The notes under the pieces: generated by a model
Told to the model about the DNA's origin: nothing
The model's database searches: none
What the model saw: only the letters and a program-made list of their open reading frames with translations
Translations under genes and position numbers: made by a program
In this document: piece after piece, positions 9,195-24,100 of the stretch
Layout of the letters: the number at the start of each line of letters is the position of its first letter
How positions within the stretch are numbered: position 1 is the stretch's first letter
Source: Blastobasis lacticolella
Taxonomy: Eukaryota > Arthropoda > Insecta > Lepidoptera > Blastobasidae
NCBI GenBank assembly: GCA_905147135.1
Contig: LR990055.1
Coordinates: forward strand, 3,039,001 to 3,103,000
Length of the DNA stretch: 64,000 nt
Direction of reading: 5' to 3'

Positions 9195-12100
9195 ATGAGT
9201 GAAGACAAATCAGTACAAACCCCTGCGATTAAGGTATGAGTCGTAAACATTTACATACAGTGCAGTTTTGCTGTCGTTATCACTAATAATTTCCATGAAA
9301 ATCGTATTATTCCTGGCAGTTTACATTTCGGGTTGTTTTTGGTTACGTAGACCAGTAGTTAAAAGTGAACAGCCTAGACTCTCAATAGGTTAAAATGTTC
9401 TTCTGACACGTTACTGACAGCATGTGCCTAGATGTTAAACTTGACATTGAAACCTTGAAAGAATTTCCAGAAATAGAAAGGCAACTTCCTGAAGGCTGAA
9501 CTGCCTGTGTTGCGTTATTGAACGTTATATTCTAGCTATTATTACTTTTGCTTAAGTTTGCTAAACTCACTATAGATTAAGTTCTGCTACTTATATTAGG
9601 AAGATAAGAGTTTGCTTTACTAATATTAAGAAGAGAATAGTTTAATGTTTGCAGTGGTGGTCTTCACTGTTTTCCTTACATTAAACGCCAAGTGAACCAT
9701 ATTTTTTCTGAACTTAGATGGCCCTACAAAATGTTAAAAATGTTTATCATAAAATGAAATGAATGTTAAATCTAGGAATTTCTTCGCACATACGAAATAA
9801 TGTAAACTAAATTGTTTCAGGCTCCACCTGCAGCTCGCCATGATGAGAATCATATACCTAATATACTTAAGTTTGTTTTTGGTGGTAGTGCTGGGTGTGT
9901 ATTACATTTTTTTCATTGAATTATATTAAATATCAGTTATTATTATCAAGTCTATATGGTACCTATTTTGTTACATAATGGTAAATAAACCTTGGACCAG
10001 TTAGCACTAACTTGTCAATTACCTTTCAACGTAGCTGCAATGATACGTCAACATAATATTATGCCTTCATGGTGATATCATTTGGACTATTTGTGCCATG
10101 AAATATGATATGAGAAGAATCAGCTTCAGTTTGTGGCACTCATTGGGGTCTGCATGACACTGACGCAAAGCATAAATATACTGACTTTGTCATTGGTGGT
10201 ATCATTGTCCAGTGACGATGGAAGCCATAATTTGGAAAGGAAAAAGAGAAGACTGCATCTCAATATGGGATTCAAGAGTGACGGATTGCAGTGTTTTCTG
10301 TTGCGTTTTCAACACAGACCAACCACATGCCTGCCTAATGTTACGATTATAACAAAACTCTCCAGTGGAGGAGACAAGTCCATATGTGGACTGATAGAGG
10401 CAGATGATAACTTACACAAGCTTAATTTAAAAAAATATAATATTAGCATTTACTTACCTCCTTATGTAGCTATCTTACATAATAAACTTCAAAATAATAA
10501 ACTTTAAAATCTTCTTTCTCTACAGAATGACTGCCACATTATTCGTCCAGCCCTTGGACTTGATTAAGAACCGCATGCAACTCTCAGTGGACCAGACCAA
10601 GAAGTCAGCCTTTCAAGTGGGAAATGAGATTATTAAAAAAGAAGGCTTCCTCAGATTGTACAATGGCCTTTCAGCAGGGTTGATGAGGCAAGCCACTTAC
10701 ACAACAACAAGACTGGGAGTTTACACATATTTGTTCGAGCAATACAAAGAGTGAGTTTTAATTCTTTTATACAACTAACTAGCTGACCTGCGGGGCTATT
10801 GGCTAACTCAGTTGACAACTGTATTTGACACTAGATAATTCTACACCACATCATCTACATTGAAAACAGGCAATAGCGTCTTCCAAATTAGAGTAGTGTC
10901 AGATTTTTTAATGTCAAATTCAGTTGTCCACTGAGATAGCCGATAGGCCCTCTGATCTGACTAGCTGGCGTGACGACCTGAGTGGTTTAGTAGTCAACAT
11001 GCGTGTCTGCCACGCAAGAGGTCCTGGGTTTGATTCCCGGCCGGGCAGAAATTTAAATGATGAATTTTTTTTTCTATTACGGGTCTAGGTGTTCTATGTA
11101 TAATAAGTATCTATTTAAGTAGTATATCAGTTATCTAGCACCCATAGTACAAGCTTTGCTTAGATTAGGGCTAGATGGGGCTGTGAGAATTTTTCCACGA
11201 TTATTTATTTATTTATCTTCTGCGAGTTTGTTCGCGTGTTGTAATACCCTATAAAATTTCCTCTTGACTCACTCTATCTGTTGTTGAAAACTGCATAAAA
11301 TCCATTGCATAGTTCAAAAGATCTAAGATAGATAGATAATCACTTTATTGCTCGTAAAATATTACAATATCAATCATCTAAGTAGACATACATACATACA
11401 GAGGGATGTGGAAAGTGACATTGTTCTATACTATGTATAGATAAGCGATAACTACTATTCTGCGATTAGTTTATAAACTGTGGTAGAAATTCTAAAACTT
11501 TTTATCAAGAATTGGATTAATATGATAACATGAGATTGTTATCTCATAACATGAAATACCTGTTACATGCCTTGCCATGCTTCTAAGAAAACATTTGTGT
11601 CTGACCGGAATGGCACGCTCAATATAGTAACATCCTCTTAAACATTATACCAAAGATGTTTAGGACATTAGCCTACACAAGTTCAATATGGCTCTCAAAC
11701 AGAATTGCTGTGCTGTTATAGAACAACAAGGCATCCGGAGACGATGAAACCACATTCGAGCATCTAAAAGCGGGTTGTACACCGATACTTAAATTCCTTC
11801 AGAAGCTCTTTATCCTCGAGGGCGAAACGCCGCAGGCATGAGGCAGAAGCGTGGTGGTGTTCTTCAAGAAATGCGATAAAACCCTATTGACATACTACGC
11901 CATCGTTCTGCTGAGCCATATCTATAAGCCATATCATTTTCAAGAGTCGTCACGAGGAGCGTCGGTGGCCGAGCGGTTAGAGTATACGACTCATAAGCCA
12001 GAGGTCCCGGGTTCGAATTCCGCTCCGGCCATGTACCAATGACTGTTTTATGAGTTATGTACATTAGTTGAATACTAACCGATGCTCTTACGGTGAAGGA

Positions 12101-15100
12101 AAACATCGTGATGAAACCTGCACATTCAGGCGACTGGATGTGTTGTAACCTTGATCCAATCTGGTCAGGTTCCCCTGGTAGCAGGGTCATGGAGGTCAGA
12201 TGGCAGTCGCTCCACTGTAATTACCTGACGTGCCAAATCCTGGATCACGGTCAAGGCGGACCCCGGGCCCTCGCGCGCGAGAGCACAACCGGGACATTAA
12301 CGCCAAGATGATGATGATGATTTTCAAGAGTCGTCACGAATCGAATCGAGCGCAAATTTGATGACTTCCAAGCCGGATTCCGAGAAGTACATAAACACGC
12401 TGTGTCAGGTAATACAAAAGACCGGGGACTGCAGCCTGCCACTGTGCTTAACGTTTGTGGACTATAGGAAAACCTTCGTTTCGATCGAGCGAGATATCGT
12501 CGGAGTCTAGCAGCGGACTGTCGTAGACTGATGATAAAATATTTTCTTTGAAATTAAAAAATAATACAAGCCCTTTTCGTGCGGTAATGATCTAACTCGA
12601 GCGTGACGTAACGTTCTAAAACTGTATTTTATTTTTGTAAAAGTACACTTCCATGAGCAACATGACGTGTGGTGGCTTTAGCAGATAAAGTCGACTACGT
12701 CAGTATTTAGTTCTTGACCTGATTTGAGATACATAGCTAGACAGACAGACACATCAGCCGCACTATGACGTTCTCTTTATCCATACAAATCTGAGATACC
12801 GCAACATTTCCGGCGATATTAGTATAGGTTCTAAGAGCAAACATCTGTATTTTTTTGACCAAAGCATGAAACTTTGTACAGTTGGGACAAAATAAGCCGT
12901 TTAAGATCGGTAGCCTTCGGGCCCCCCCTCTGGCGCCGGAGGGGGGTGTTCAAAGTAGCGCTCCCAGCTTCATTCTAAAAATTATAACTGTCCATGTTTA
13001 GCTAATAGGTCAAATATGGTATCATTTCAATGTAGAATACATTTCTGACATAAAAAATGCAATATCTTGAGCAGTTTTTTTTAAATACGTAATTTTCAAA
13101 ACTATCGTCACTTTTTTAAATTTAAGTCGTTGTAAATATTACACTGGTGTTTCTATTTTCAAACAAATATGGTAATAAAGCCATTTTCAAATGCAGATTT
13201 GAAAAAGTATAACTTTGAGGTACCTTTACTAACAATAAATAGCAAAAAAAAATGTTTACCGTTGCGCGCCGGCAACTTTTTTCTGCAACATCCGACCGAA
13301 GAGCGCATTCTGGCGACACTAATTGTGCTATCACTATGGTTATCGATCATAAATATAAAGAAATGTGTATTACCTGACTGCCGAAGTAGGGTTATGCTTT
13401 TCGATGGGTGTGTATCTGTCGCAGCCAAATGGTTAAATTAGCCGTTTAATTAAACGGCTAGCTTTTTAAGCAATTGTTTAATTGAAAATTGGCCAAATTC
13501 ATGAACTTTGAAAGTAAAGTCTAATGAACGATATTGCCTCGAATTTACGGAGGTCTTCCATTCATTGTCATAATGTTAACCTAAACTAACCGAATAAAAA
13601 CCTAATGCAAACTTTTATTATACTTTGAAGTTATTGTGGGTATGTTAGCATTGGAACAATGTGTGGAAGAGCTGCGTAAACTCGAGGCAATATCGTTATT
13701 TCAACATCACTTTAAAATCTTATGGAACTGGCAAATTTTCAACTAAATAATTGTTCAAAAAGCTAGCCATTTGGTTAACTGGCTAATTTAACCATCCGGC
13801 TGCGACATATCTATTTCTCTACGGTTACCAACTACAGTACGGTTTGTTTAATGGGTTTCAACGTATGTGGTATCATTAGATTCATCTTAATTGTAAGAGT
13901 GACATAGGGTATGTACTTACATTTTATTGACGCCAGCCAGCGTCATAAAATTACATAAATAGGTACATAACGTGGCGTCGTTTTCCTGTAGGAGTAGTCA
14001 GAGACCATATTGTTCCACTTGCTACGGCCGTGACAAATCTCTCGCTTTTTCAACATTCATCAACCTTATGGAATATGTAGAGGAATAGAGACGGAAGAAA
14101 TATATGTTTAGTGTAAAAATTTGACTACACGTCATGTAAATCCAGACAGTTTCCCCTGGCGCCAGAGGGGTGGGGGGGGGGGGGGGGGGTCTCCCGAGGG
14201 CTACCGATCTTAAACGGCTTGTTTTGGCCTAAGGAACAACTGTACAAAGTTTCATGCTTTGGTTAAAAAATATAGGTTTGTGCCATTTTTGGTCTCTAAG
14301 GACCTCTACTATGTTACTTATTTCTTGATGAATGTTTTCTTTTAAGGCTGCGAGAGTCTGTGGCTTGTTTACATTCACCAGAGTTTTCAAATAACCCCAA
14401 AGAAAGAAGTCTGGACAAGTCATATCGGTCTTGCAGGCCAAGGTTATTGACAAAACGGGAGATAACACGGCCTGGAAAAGTGTTTATTCCGATTCCGAAA
14501 ACGAATGTTCCACGTTCTTGAGGAATTAAATGGTCCATGTGGATTTTTGGTGTACTTTACGTATGTTTACTACACAATTTTTAATATCATGATGACATAG
14601 AGTGCCACTTTGCGTCACTGTGTTTGTACCCTGAAATAGGGAGCGTCGGTGGCCGAGTGGCTAAGGCATCCGATTCGTATGGTACCGTGTTCGAATCCCA
14701 CCGCGGCCATGTACCAATAGGTAACTGTTTTGTAAGTTATGTATGTAGTTGAATGCTAACCGATGCTTTACGGCGAGGGAAACATCGTGATGAAACCTGC
14801 ACATTCACTCGACTGATTCACAATGATTCGAAACCGTTTCCGAACGATTCGACACGAAATTCGTGAGTGGCGAATCCGTGTCGATCGATTCGAAAACTGT
14901 TATTCTGAATCCCGATAGATTCCACGGAAACTCTACTCTCTATAACATATGAAAATTTCATCAAAATTAACTGAAACCACATTTTCCTAAGAACTTTTGC
15001 GGGGGGGTCCTTTGTCGATTCCGTATCCGAATCCGATTCCGAGCCATTGTGAATACGGCTACTGGTCAAGACCCCTTGGTAGCAGGGTCATGGAGGTCAA

Positions 15101-18100
15101 ATGGCAGTCGCACAGTCGCGCAGTCCATAATAATTAGGGAACGTACCCATACTACGTGACCTGTTTTTTAAGATTTTTTGACCCCTCCCTCCCCTCGGTG
15201 ACCACTCGTAGTATATTCCAAGACCCCCTCTCCTTAAATATTTTACGTAGTACATCTATTACGGAAGGAGAAAGTGTAACAAATGAAAATAATTTGACTC
15301 ATATTTGCAATTTCTTGCGGCGAAATCGACTACGTAACAAAAATTGAAGCCCCCCCCCCGCTTTTGTGACTAAGCGTAGTGTTTTGATGATCTCCCTCCC
15401 CCCCTAAACGGGTCACGTAGTATGGGTACGTTCCCTTACCTGATTTGCCAAATTTTTATTTTTCTTATTTAGTAAATATGAATAAATACCCTACGTAATA
15501 AGTGTGTATACTACACGAAATTAATATCAGAAAATTGGTGTGATACGCAATCTCACTTGTTTTATCAGCCATTTTATATTTTAAGTGATATGGCGGTATC
15601 GATTGACCCCGTCCAAGATAACTGTGCGCACTGAAATAGCCGCTGCTTATCTGAGTCCGATAGCCTGTTGATTTAGTAGGTAACAGTTGTAAATTGCACC
15701 TAAAGGGAAGCCCCTTACGACTCAATTTTACGTACAATCTGACTAGTTTAAATTGTCTCGTGTGGAAGCACCAAAGTCGGACAATCGGATTGTAGGCAAT
15801 TCCATGTACAATCTGATTGACAAATTGTGTCGCGTAACCGAGGTACTGTTGCCTGATTTGCTTATTTCACTCGTTTTCCCGAATCGAAATTCCGAGCGCT
15901 AGTTTCCGCAAAGCGAGTCAATCGTATCACCGTAATGTTTCGATCACGAGTTTGCCATGTCAAAGCCATGTATAAAGGATTTGGTTCACTCGTTTGCGTG
16001 TGTGTGAGTCATAAAAGTAGAAGTATAAGTACGTCACTCGCGATCGGGAAAATTGTCTATACACTATACAAAAAACGCTGTCCGTTATCGATTCGGAACA
16101 CGGCAGCAAAATAAGCCCCCCCCCGACTATATTGGCAATCAAATTGTCTCGTGTGGACGGAAAATAAAATTGTAGCCAACTCTATTGGTAATCTAATTGG
16201 ACAATCGGACTAGATTGGCAATAAAATCGTCTCGTGTGAACGCACCAAGGACGGACATTCAATTAAAGCTAATTCTGTACACTACTAGTCGTACGCGGCA
16301 GGCAGTATTTTGCCAAGCGAACGGTAGTTGACCGCCACTCATCCAGGTGCTACAGATGGAACTTTAATTTGTGGCCGGTAGTACGGTGGTGAAAGGCGAG
16401 GGAAAATATCGTGATGAAACCTGCACACACATTCAGGCAACTGAATGTGTAAACATGATTAAATCTGGTCAGGTCCCCTAGTAGCATGGGAACTCAGGTC
16501 AGATGGCAGTCGCTCCAGAGCACAACCGGGACATTAAAATTTAGATTATTATTTTGGTAGTACGTTGGTGAAACTCGGCAACAGGTGCAGTCTGTTCCCT
16601 AACTTATGCCACCAGGCATCGCATATGTAAAATCTGTAGCCGTATTCACAATGATTCGAAACCATTTCCGAACGATTCGACACGAAATCGTGAGCGGCGA
16701 ATCCGTGTCGATCGATTCGAAAACTGTTATTCAGAATCCCGATAGATTCCACGGAAACTCTACTCTCTATACCATATGAAAATTTTATCAAAATTAACTG
16801 TAGTCACATTTTCCTAAGAACTTTTGCGGGGTCCTTTGTCGATTCCGTATCCGAATCCGATTTCCGAGCCATTGTGAATACGGCTACTGATTACCTTTCT
16901 TTCTAAATAGTGGCAGTGGAATAGGTGTATTTAAAACAACAATAAAATTATAATAAAACACTAACTGGTTAATTAAATCATAACAATATTGTGTATTGAA
17001 ACTGTAATCAAGTTTTTATAGCTTTTGCTGGGTTACAGGTTAATGTAATTTGTATACCTACCTTTATGTGTATAAGTCGCCTATCTTCGGTAATAAAATT
17101 AAAAATATAACCAATGATAGCCGCGCGCCGCTATCATAAGATATTTTAACCTCGATAAAAAGAAGATTAAAAAATACAATGTTTTAAATGCTACATTTGA
17201 ATTTTTTTACAATTAAATTATCTAATGAATGATCGAACGCAGCGAGATCGGAATTTTTGCCATATTGGCTTTTAAGCGGCCTTTAGCATATTTATAAAAT
17301 AGATCATCAAATGATGCTCGAAAATGTTGACAAATATTGAAGTCAGCGTGTTAGTACATACTTAAAGTAACTGGAATTAATGAGCGAGCACTGGCCGGTG
17401 GCCTTTTGTCTAAGGGGCTTGACTCGTAACTCAGTGCCGTCATGTGCCTACCAATCTTTTCTGAGTTACTTTCATTATTTGAACTCAAACCGGTAAGGGA
17501 AAACTTCGTAAGCTTACCAGCTTGGTCCTTGTGACTCGATCCGAAAATGCCGATGCTAAAATGCTCGCAAGTGGTATTGAGCCGCTAAATCAGCGGAGGT
17601 ATTTCGCCTCCCTCAAACCCCTTTTTGTATGTTTTATCGCTTATACAACGGTGTTCGTTCCGAGGAACTGTATCACATGATGCCTACCGGTATTCAGCTA
17701 CATTCTATCATTGCACCGCTCGCAATCGACATTTTCACACCTTGGAGCCAAATTGGTCGCGAACTGCGCGATTCCAATAGGACTTTCCACGCACACTAAG
17801 GTTGTGGAATGAGCTCCCTGGAGAGGTTTTTACTCCCACCTAAACCACCGGGTTATGGGCGGCATAGTAGAGGTACCTATTTGATATTTTTATTAGCACA
17901 AAGTCCACGATAGTGGACTAAAATACTTATATAAACAGATGTTTTATCAAAGTACTTATAGGTACCTACCTAGTGATAGTGCAAAAGTAGATGCCGGTGT
18001 TAATTGCGATGCTATGATGCATTGTTCTCTGATAAGGTGCCAAGGCCTACCGATCTCGACATTTGACTCCGTGGGCCCGTCTTTAATGATCCGTCATTGT

Positions 18101-21100
18101 GTGATAATGTTACATAGTTATGCTGGCAGAGTTATGTATTTATTTATGCAATGCATCCACAGTTCATTGACTGACATTCGATGCGGTACGTAGGCTAGGT
18201 TTATAAGTGGTTTAGGTACTTATCTAGGTACGGGTTGACGATTCTCGCGCGGTGACATGTCAAATTTGACATTTTCTCCAAAAAAAAGTGTATTAAAACG
18301 TCACTGACCTTCGACAATATACGACTGTCGAAGATAGTTGAAAAACAATTTTTTGGCTGCAATCGACATTTCAATATCATTATTAATGGGGATTTGTGGC
18401 TAAAAACTTTCAAATTGGAAATGTCACAGCGCCAAAATTAGGCCCTAGGCGTCTCGTTTGCAGAGTGGACCTCACACTTCGAAACATATTCAATAGTATA
18501 AATGAAAAAGTAAACTTCAGTTCAGTAAAATTATTCTAAGTAAACTTGTAATAGGCAGAATTCTGTCAAACCTCAATAAGCCACTCCTCGAATAAATGGC
18601 CAGCGCCTTATCAGTGTCTGCAACCGAGTTACAATGCGTGCTTTATTGTGTTCCGGTTTGAAAAACAAGATATAAGTAATGCGTGTAATGCCCTTATCAA
18701 CCTTGTCTCAAGAGTATTATTTGTTACATGAACCGGAACGAATTATGATGTCAATCAATCACTATCGATCTGCAGCTTACACAGTTCGTTGATATAAACG
18801 AGGAATAGTGTAGGACCGAGAACCCTTCCCTGAGGTACCGCATCACACACTTTGACCTCGTTATTTTTAAAGGCTGATTGATGTTTATGTCACCCGTTAT
18901 TACGACATGAGGTAATAGAGTTTTTCAAGTATTCGGCGTGAGCGGCGTTTGATGGGGACTTACAGATTCCTTTAATTGTATAGCAAGAATTATATATCTT
19001 TGTAGTGCAGATGTATGCATCAGTGCTACTTTTTAGAGGTGCTTGGTAATATTTTTAATATAATTGTATTAAAGTTCTGGTATGTAAAGAGTAGTTACTC
19101 CCTGTTGCCTGTTAAAGCCGACATTAAAGAAAAACCGGTTGACTATGTAATACCGAGTATTCTGTTTAATACCGGTACACCGACTGAAAAACCGATAGTC
19201 GCGTATTACTAAAACCGGTTTTTGAAACTCAATTCCGAACACGCTTAAGTCCAGCAATGGACTGCTATGTGCTATATACACTAAGGTGGCAAACAAGCTT
19301 ACGGCCTGCCTGATGGTAAGCAGTCACCACAGCCTATGCACGTTTGCAATACCAAGGGCTTCACCCACGCGTTGCCGACCCCGTAAAAACCTTCTGAATT
19401 GATGAATCTCTTTTGTATGGATTCGAATGGTTCGGATTGGGTCAGTTTCGTAAAATAATTTGTGAGTTTTGCCACGCGTATGCGGTCTGCTACAGTGGAA
19501 CCCGTCAGCAGACATTAAATGTAATGTCTAGCCCGTATCTTCACACTTTGCAGGCAACGGCTAGACACTTACACAGACACAGACATCGTACCTGTGGCTT
19601 GTTGATGTTTATGCTAGCTATAATTTCAAAATCTTATCAGATTGTTTACTTCAAGATAAATATTTTCGTTTTGCTACTTAGTGACAAACGAGTAAACAGG
19701 CCATTTGATGTTGGTGTTTGTTTGACCAGTAGTTCAGTTTGTTTGTTGTTTGAAGAAATTCATAGATAAGTCCGCCACAACTATTTCTTAAACCTAATTC
19801 TACTAGTACAAGGTTTCTTGTAGATTTCAATGCCGTACGGTTTGGACACACTGGTTCGGGAAGCTCGTTCCAGAACGTGGTTCACGTGGTTTAGTCCAGT
19901 TGATTAGGCGCACAATGACACATCGCAAAAAGACATTGAAATTTCGCAAAATGACCTATTCTCAAAACGTCATATAGCAAAACGCCACATTAGCAAAAGG
20001 CCACTTTTGCAAAATGTCATATTCTCGAAATATCACATCTTATCAAGCTAGTAGCTAGGTACATGTTATGACATTTTACGAATGAGAAATTTTGAGAAGT
20101 CATTTTGCGTCAAGATTGTCATTTTGCGAATGTGGCTTTTTGCGCCCATGGATTAGGCGCAAAAGATCGTAAGAAAACGACGCGTTTTGTTAGAGCCTCT
20201 GTGTAGCCTATGTGTCTCAATTGCACGGGGCAGGAAGTTTCGTGAAAATCTTACGGTGGTCGGCCCCCACTCATCCAGGGGCCCATCGCCTAACTGGAAT
20301 GCTATCGCTTACAACTTACCATCTCGAAAAGTGAGAGCGAGATTAGGTCATAAAGCTGTCGCCAATGCTATCGTAAAGGGTTAGGCGGCGTAAATAGGTT
20401 GTTTTTTTGTTTTTTAAGTGAGTTGACATTTTAAACAATATTTAATTGAATCTGAATAAATAACTAGGTGACATTTTCTTTTTTATTTCATTAATTATAT
20501 TTGACATTTATCTATATTTGATAAAATTATTTTTTCATATAAGTAATTTACATGATAATGAATAATATCTAATATTTAGGACAAACCTAAAATAAGTTTT
20601 ACCATGATTGTAATGTACAATTTATGTCCTTTGTTTGACATTCATAAGTGCTATGTATAGCCTAAACTGAATAAATTAAATTGTTTTGACTATTGACTAA
20701 TAGGTGATAGGGCATCACGTGGTACGGATGGAATTTCAATAATTTAATTATGAACTTGTCCTTCAGTGCAAATGCCGGCCAACAACCAGGATTCATCTCG
20801 AAAATGGGGCTCGGAGTGGTCGCCGGGGCGATCGGCGCGTTCGTCGGTACACCAGCGGAGGTGGCGCTCGTGCGGATGACCGGCGACGGGCGGTTGCCGG
20901 CCGAGCAGCGGCGGAACTACTCGAGCGTGTTCAACGCGCTATTCCGGTAAGTGGTCAACGGTCATCGTCATGACCACACACTCAACATCCGACAAAATCT
21001 TCGAAACCACAGCGATATTTTTATGTTAAACGATAGATAAACAGGCAAGCGGGCCACCCACCTGATGGAAAGTGGTCACCGCCGCCTATGGACATCAGCA

Positions 21101-24100
21101 GGGGAGTTACCAACGCGTTGCCCGCCGATGCAATGCGATTAGTGCAAAATCGTTGTCAACTGTTGTGTAGTTACCTATATAAATGTGAACTAAGAGGATT
21201 TGTCAATAATTTTGAAAAATGGGCAGATGTTTTCATAAAAATGAAAACTGAGTAACATGTTCTAAAAGTCTAGTAATGGGGGATTTTGAGACAGCTTCTT
21301 TAAAAAGAAAAAGTATAGTTCAGCGTGCCTCACTAGATGGCGCTGCTTCGATGTCAGGATTCTCAAGTATTGAATTGAAAAGTGTTTTGTCAAAAGATAC
21401 ATTTAGAAAGTATCTTTTCTGACTAGAAAGCGCAAAACATGTAAATTTTTATACATCTAACGGTCTCGTTTTCATTTATTTTTGAGAATCGTGTCTAATC
21501 AACGCCATTTATTACAATTATTTGAAAAAAAATATTGACATAAAGCGTAGATGTCATAATAGAAAGTATTCTTTCAGTTTGGCCGGCACTTTCTACATTT
21601 TTGGTACATTTTGTTTGATTTTTTATTGTTATACGGCAGACAAACAGGCATGCGGGCTATCTGATGGTGCGTGGTCACCGCCGCCTATGGACATCAGCAA
21701 CATCAGGGGCGCTACCGATGCTTTGCCCACATCTAAAGAGACCTCTTGAACGATCCCATGTTATAGTCCAAAGAAACACTGTGGCTGGGATCTCATCCGT
21801 CATCCGAATCGTACGAGCTAGAAACGTTAATTTTGACATGGGGTCCTTTTTGACAGAAACAATATGGTTGCCGTAATGGAACCTTGATCAAAATGAAGCC
21901 TCAGGGAGGCCTGTTGCAAGTAACAGACGTTCCATTTTGGCTGCAGCCGACCAACCGTCAGTTGCAGTTGATACTAATCCTTACGTAGTAAAAAATAGAG
22001 TCGCTTTGGGGAACGGCGGACATGGTCGGACCTCTGACCAAGGTCGGCTCGCCCGTGCATCGGAATTAATCCAAGAGCAACTTTATTTTGTACATTATAA
22101 GGATTAGTATCGACTGCAACTGAGGGTTGGTCGGGTCCAGTCGAATCGGAGCGTCTGTTACTTGTTTATGTCTCGACTGTTGCTGGCTAATGATGATGAT
22201 GATGATGATGATAATGATGATGATGATGGTTGCAGGATAGCGCGCGAGGAGGGCGTGCTGAAACTGTGGCGCGGCGCGACGCCCACCGTGGCGCGCGCCA
22301 TGGTCGTCAACGCCGCGCAACTCGGTACCTTCTCGCAGGTAACCAAGCACAAACTAAGGCTTATTTCGTGGCTCAATTCAGTCGCCTAAATTAAGAATAA
22401 AAAAAAGTGAGAGCAAAATCAGAGTGGAATGTATTGCTCATAGAATAAGGTTAAGTTTTGTATCACTTATCAAGTTGTCTACGCGTTCGTAGACAACTTT
22501 ATAAGTTGTTTGTTTACAGTCATAAATGTCATTTAGCGTTCGCTTAAGTCACTTTTCTATTGTTTATGTCAAATCCAATATATTTATTATGCTTTGTCTA
22601 ATATAGGTGATAATTTTAACAGCTCACTAATTCTTAGTCGTTGGCGCACGCCTATGAAGTTTTGTATTTTTATCTGTAAAATGTACTACGGGTAATGTCG
22701 TTCTCAGTGCGACTGTGGCATATCTCCGCAAACTATGGACCACCTCGTTTCATGCTCGGCGTGCCCTAAAACTTGTACCATGGAGGACTTGTTCAAGGCC
22801 AGTTTAAACGCTGTATCCGTCGCCGAATACTGGGCGAATAAAGTATAAGTGAGAGTTTTAGTTTTAGACTAGTTTTAGACTCGATAAGAAGAAGAATGTC
22901 GTACTTCTTAGACAGGCACTGCCCCTTTAGTGAAGTGCCACGAATAACGAATAGTATACGGAATAGTCTGACTGTCCGAAAAAATACGCACGTGTCGAAA
23001 TCATCGTTGTGGGAGGGATTTTGTTTTATTGTCATATTAATTATTAATACAAAAGAAAATAAATAGTTTATTTTGTGTAACACGTACAGCCTAACCATGC
23101 AACTATAGATTCCATCTTCTATGAGAATGATAATCGAATAGATTCATTAGCGATTTTACACTACCCCATCCCTACTGTGAACTGTCAAAATTATCATCCT
23201 AATTATGACAAAGTATAAGCTACTTACGGTCGCGAAAACAGAATGATCTTGGCTAGACCCCCAAGCTTCAAACTGAAACTAAATTATTTCAATACAAAAT
23301 ACTTTTGAGCATTGCCATGTTTTTTGTAATTTTGCCAAGTATACATAGATAGTGGCGCCCTCATTTTTTGTCTACTTTTTTTGTAGCATTGTAACTACAT
23401 GCACTGCATCAGGCCTTTTCCTTTACCTTACGACTGTCCAATTTGTCCTTACAGGCTAAAGAATTGTTCGTGACGTTCGTGCCTGATGGCATATTACTGC
23501 ACTTCTGCGCGTCAATGGTGTCCGGGCTGGTCACCACTATCGTCTCGATGCCCGTGGACATCATCAAGACCAGGTGAGCGATGAGGAATCCTCCCAAGTT
23601 TTTTTTTTCATACCGCTAAGGTGGCAAACAAGCTTACGGCCTGCCTGATGGTAAGCAGTTACCGCAGCCTATGGACGTTTGTAATACCAGCCGAAAGACG
23701 CCCACTGCTGGGTATAGGCCTTCCCTAGAGATCTCCACGGCGGCCGGCCCTGTGCCTTCCGCATCCACCTGCGATCTTTACCAGGTCGTCGGTCCACCTT
23801 GTGGGAGGCCTCCCCACGCTGCGTCTTCCGGTACGTGGTCGCCCATAGAGAACTTTACCGCCCAGTATGGTGACCCGAATAAAGTGCTGCCTATGTGTAT
23901 TGCGCTGAATGTGGCGTAAAAAGCAAACCAACATTTTTTTTATGGCAAACAGGCAAGCGGGCCACCTGATGGAAAGTGGTCACCACTGCCTATAGACATT
24001 AGCAACACCAAGAGTATCGCCAATGCGTTGCCCACCTCTATAACACGTTGCTCTGGCAGCAAAAAGACAAATGCCACTCCACTGCCAAAGCCACGGTTCC

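Noticed and set aside
10133..10507. 124-codon open frame upstream of carrier exon 3
   Set aside because: It lies in intron 2, has no recognised family, and overlaps the splice acceptor tract. The conserved protein skips it.
11956..12035. Possible functional tRNA gene
   Set aside because: It is the head of a SINE, with a 20 bp target duplication around the whole unit and many diverged copies in the window.
14150..14195. Poly-G run as a quadruplex regulatory site
   Set aside because: It lies in a transposon arm inside an intron and is a single homopolymer run that may partly reflect sequencing error.
20187..20384. Plus-strand 65-codon frame as an exon
   Set aside because: It sits in carrier intron 3, beside a fold-back repeat, and matches nothing I recognise.
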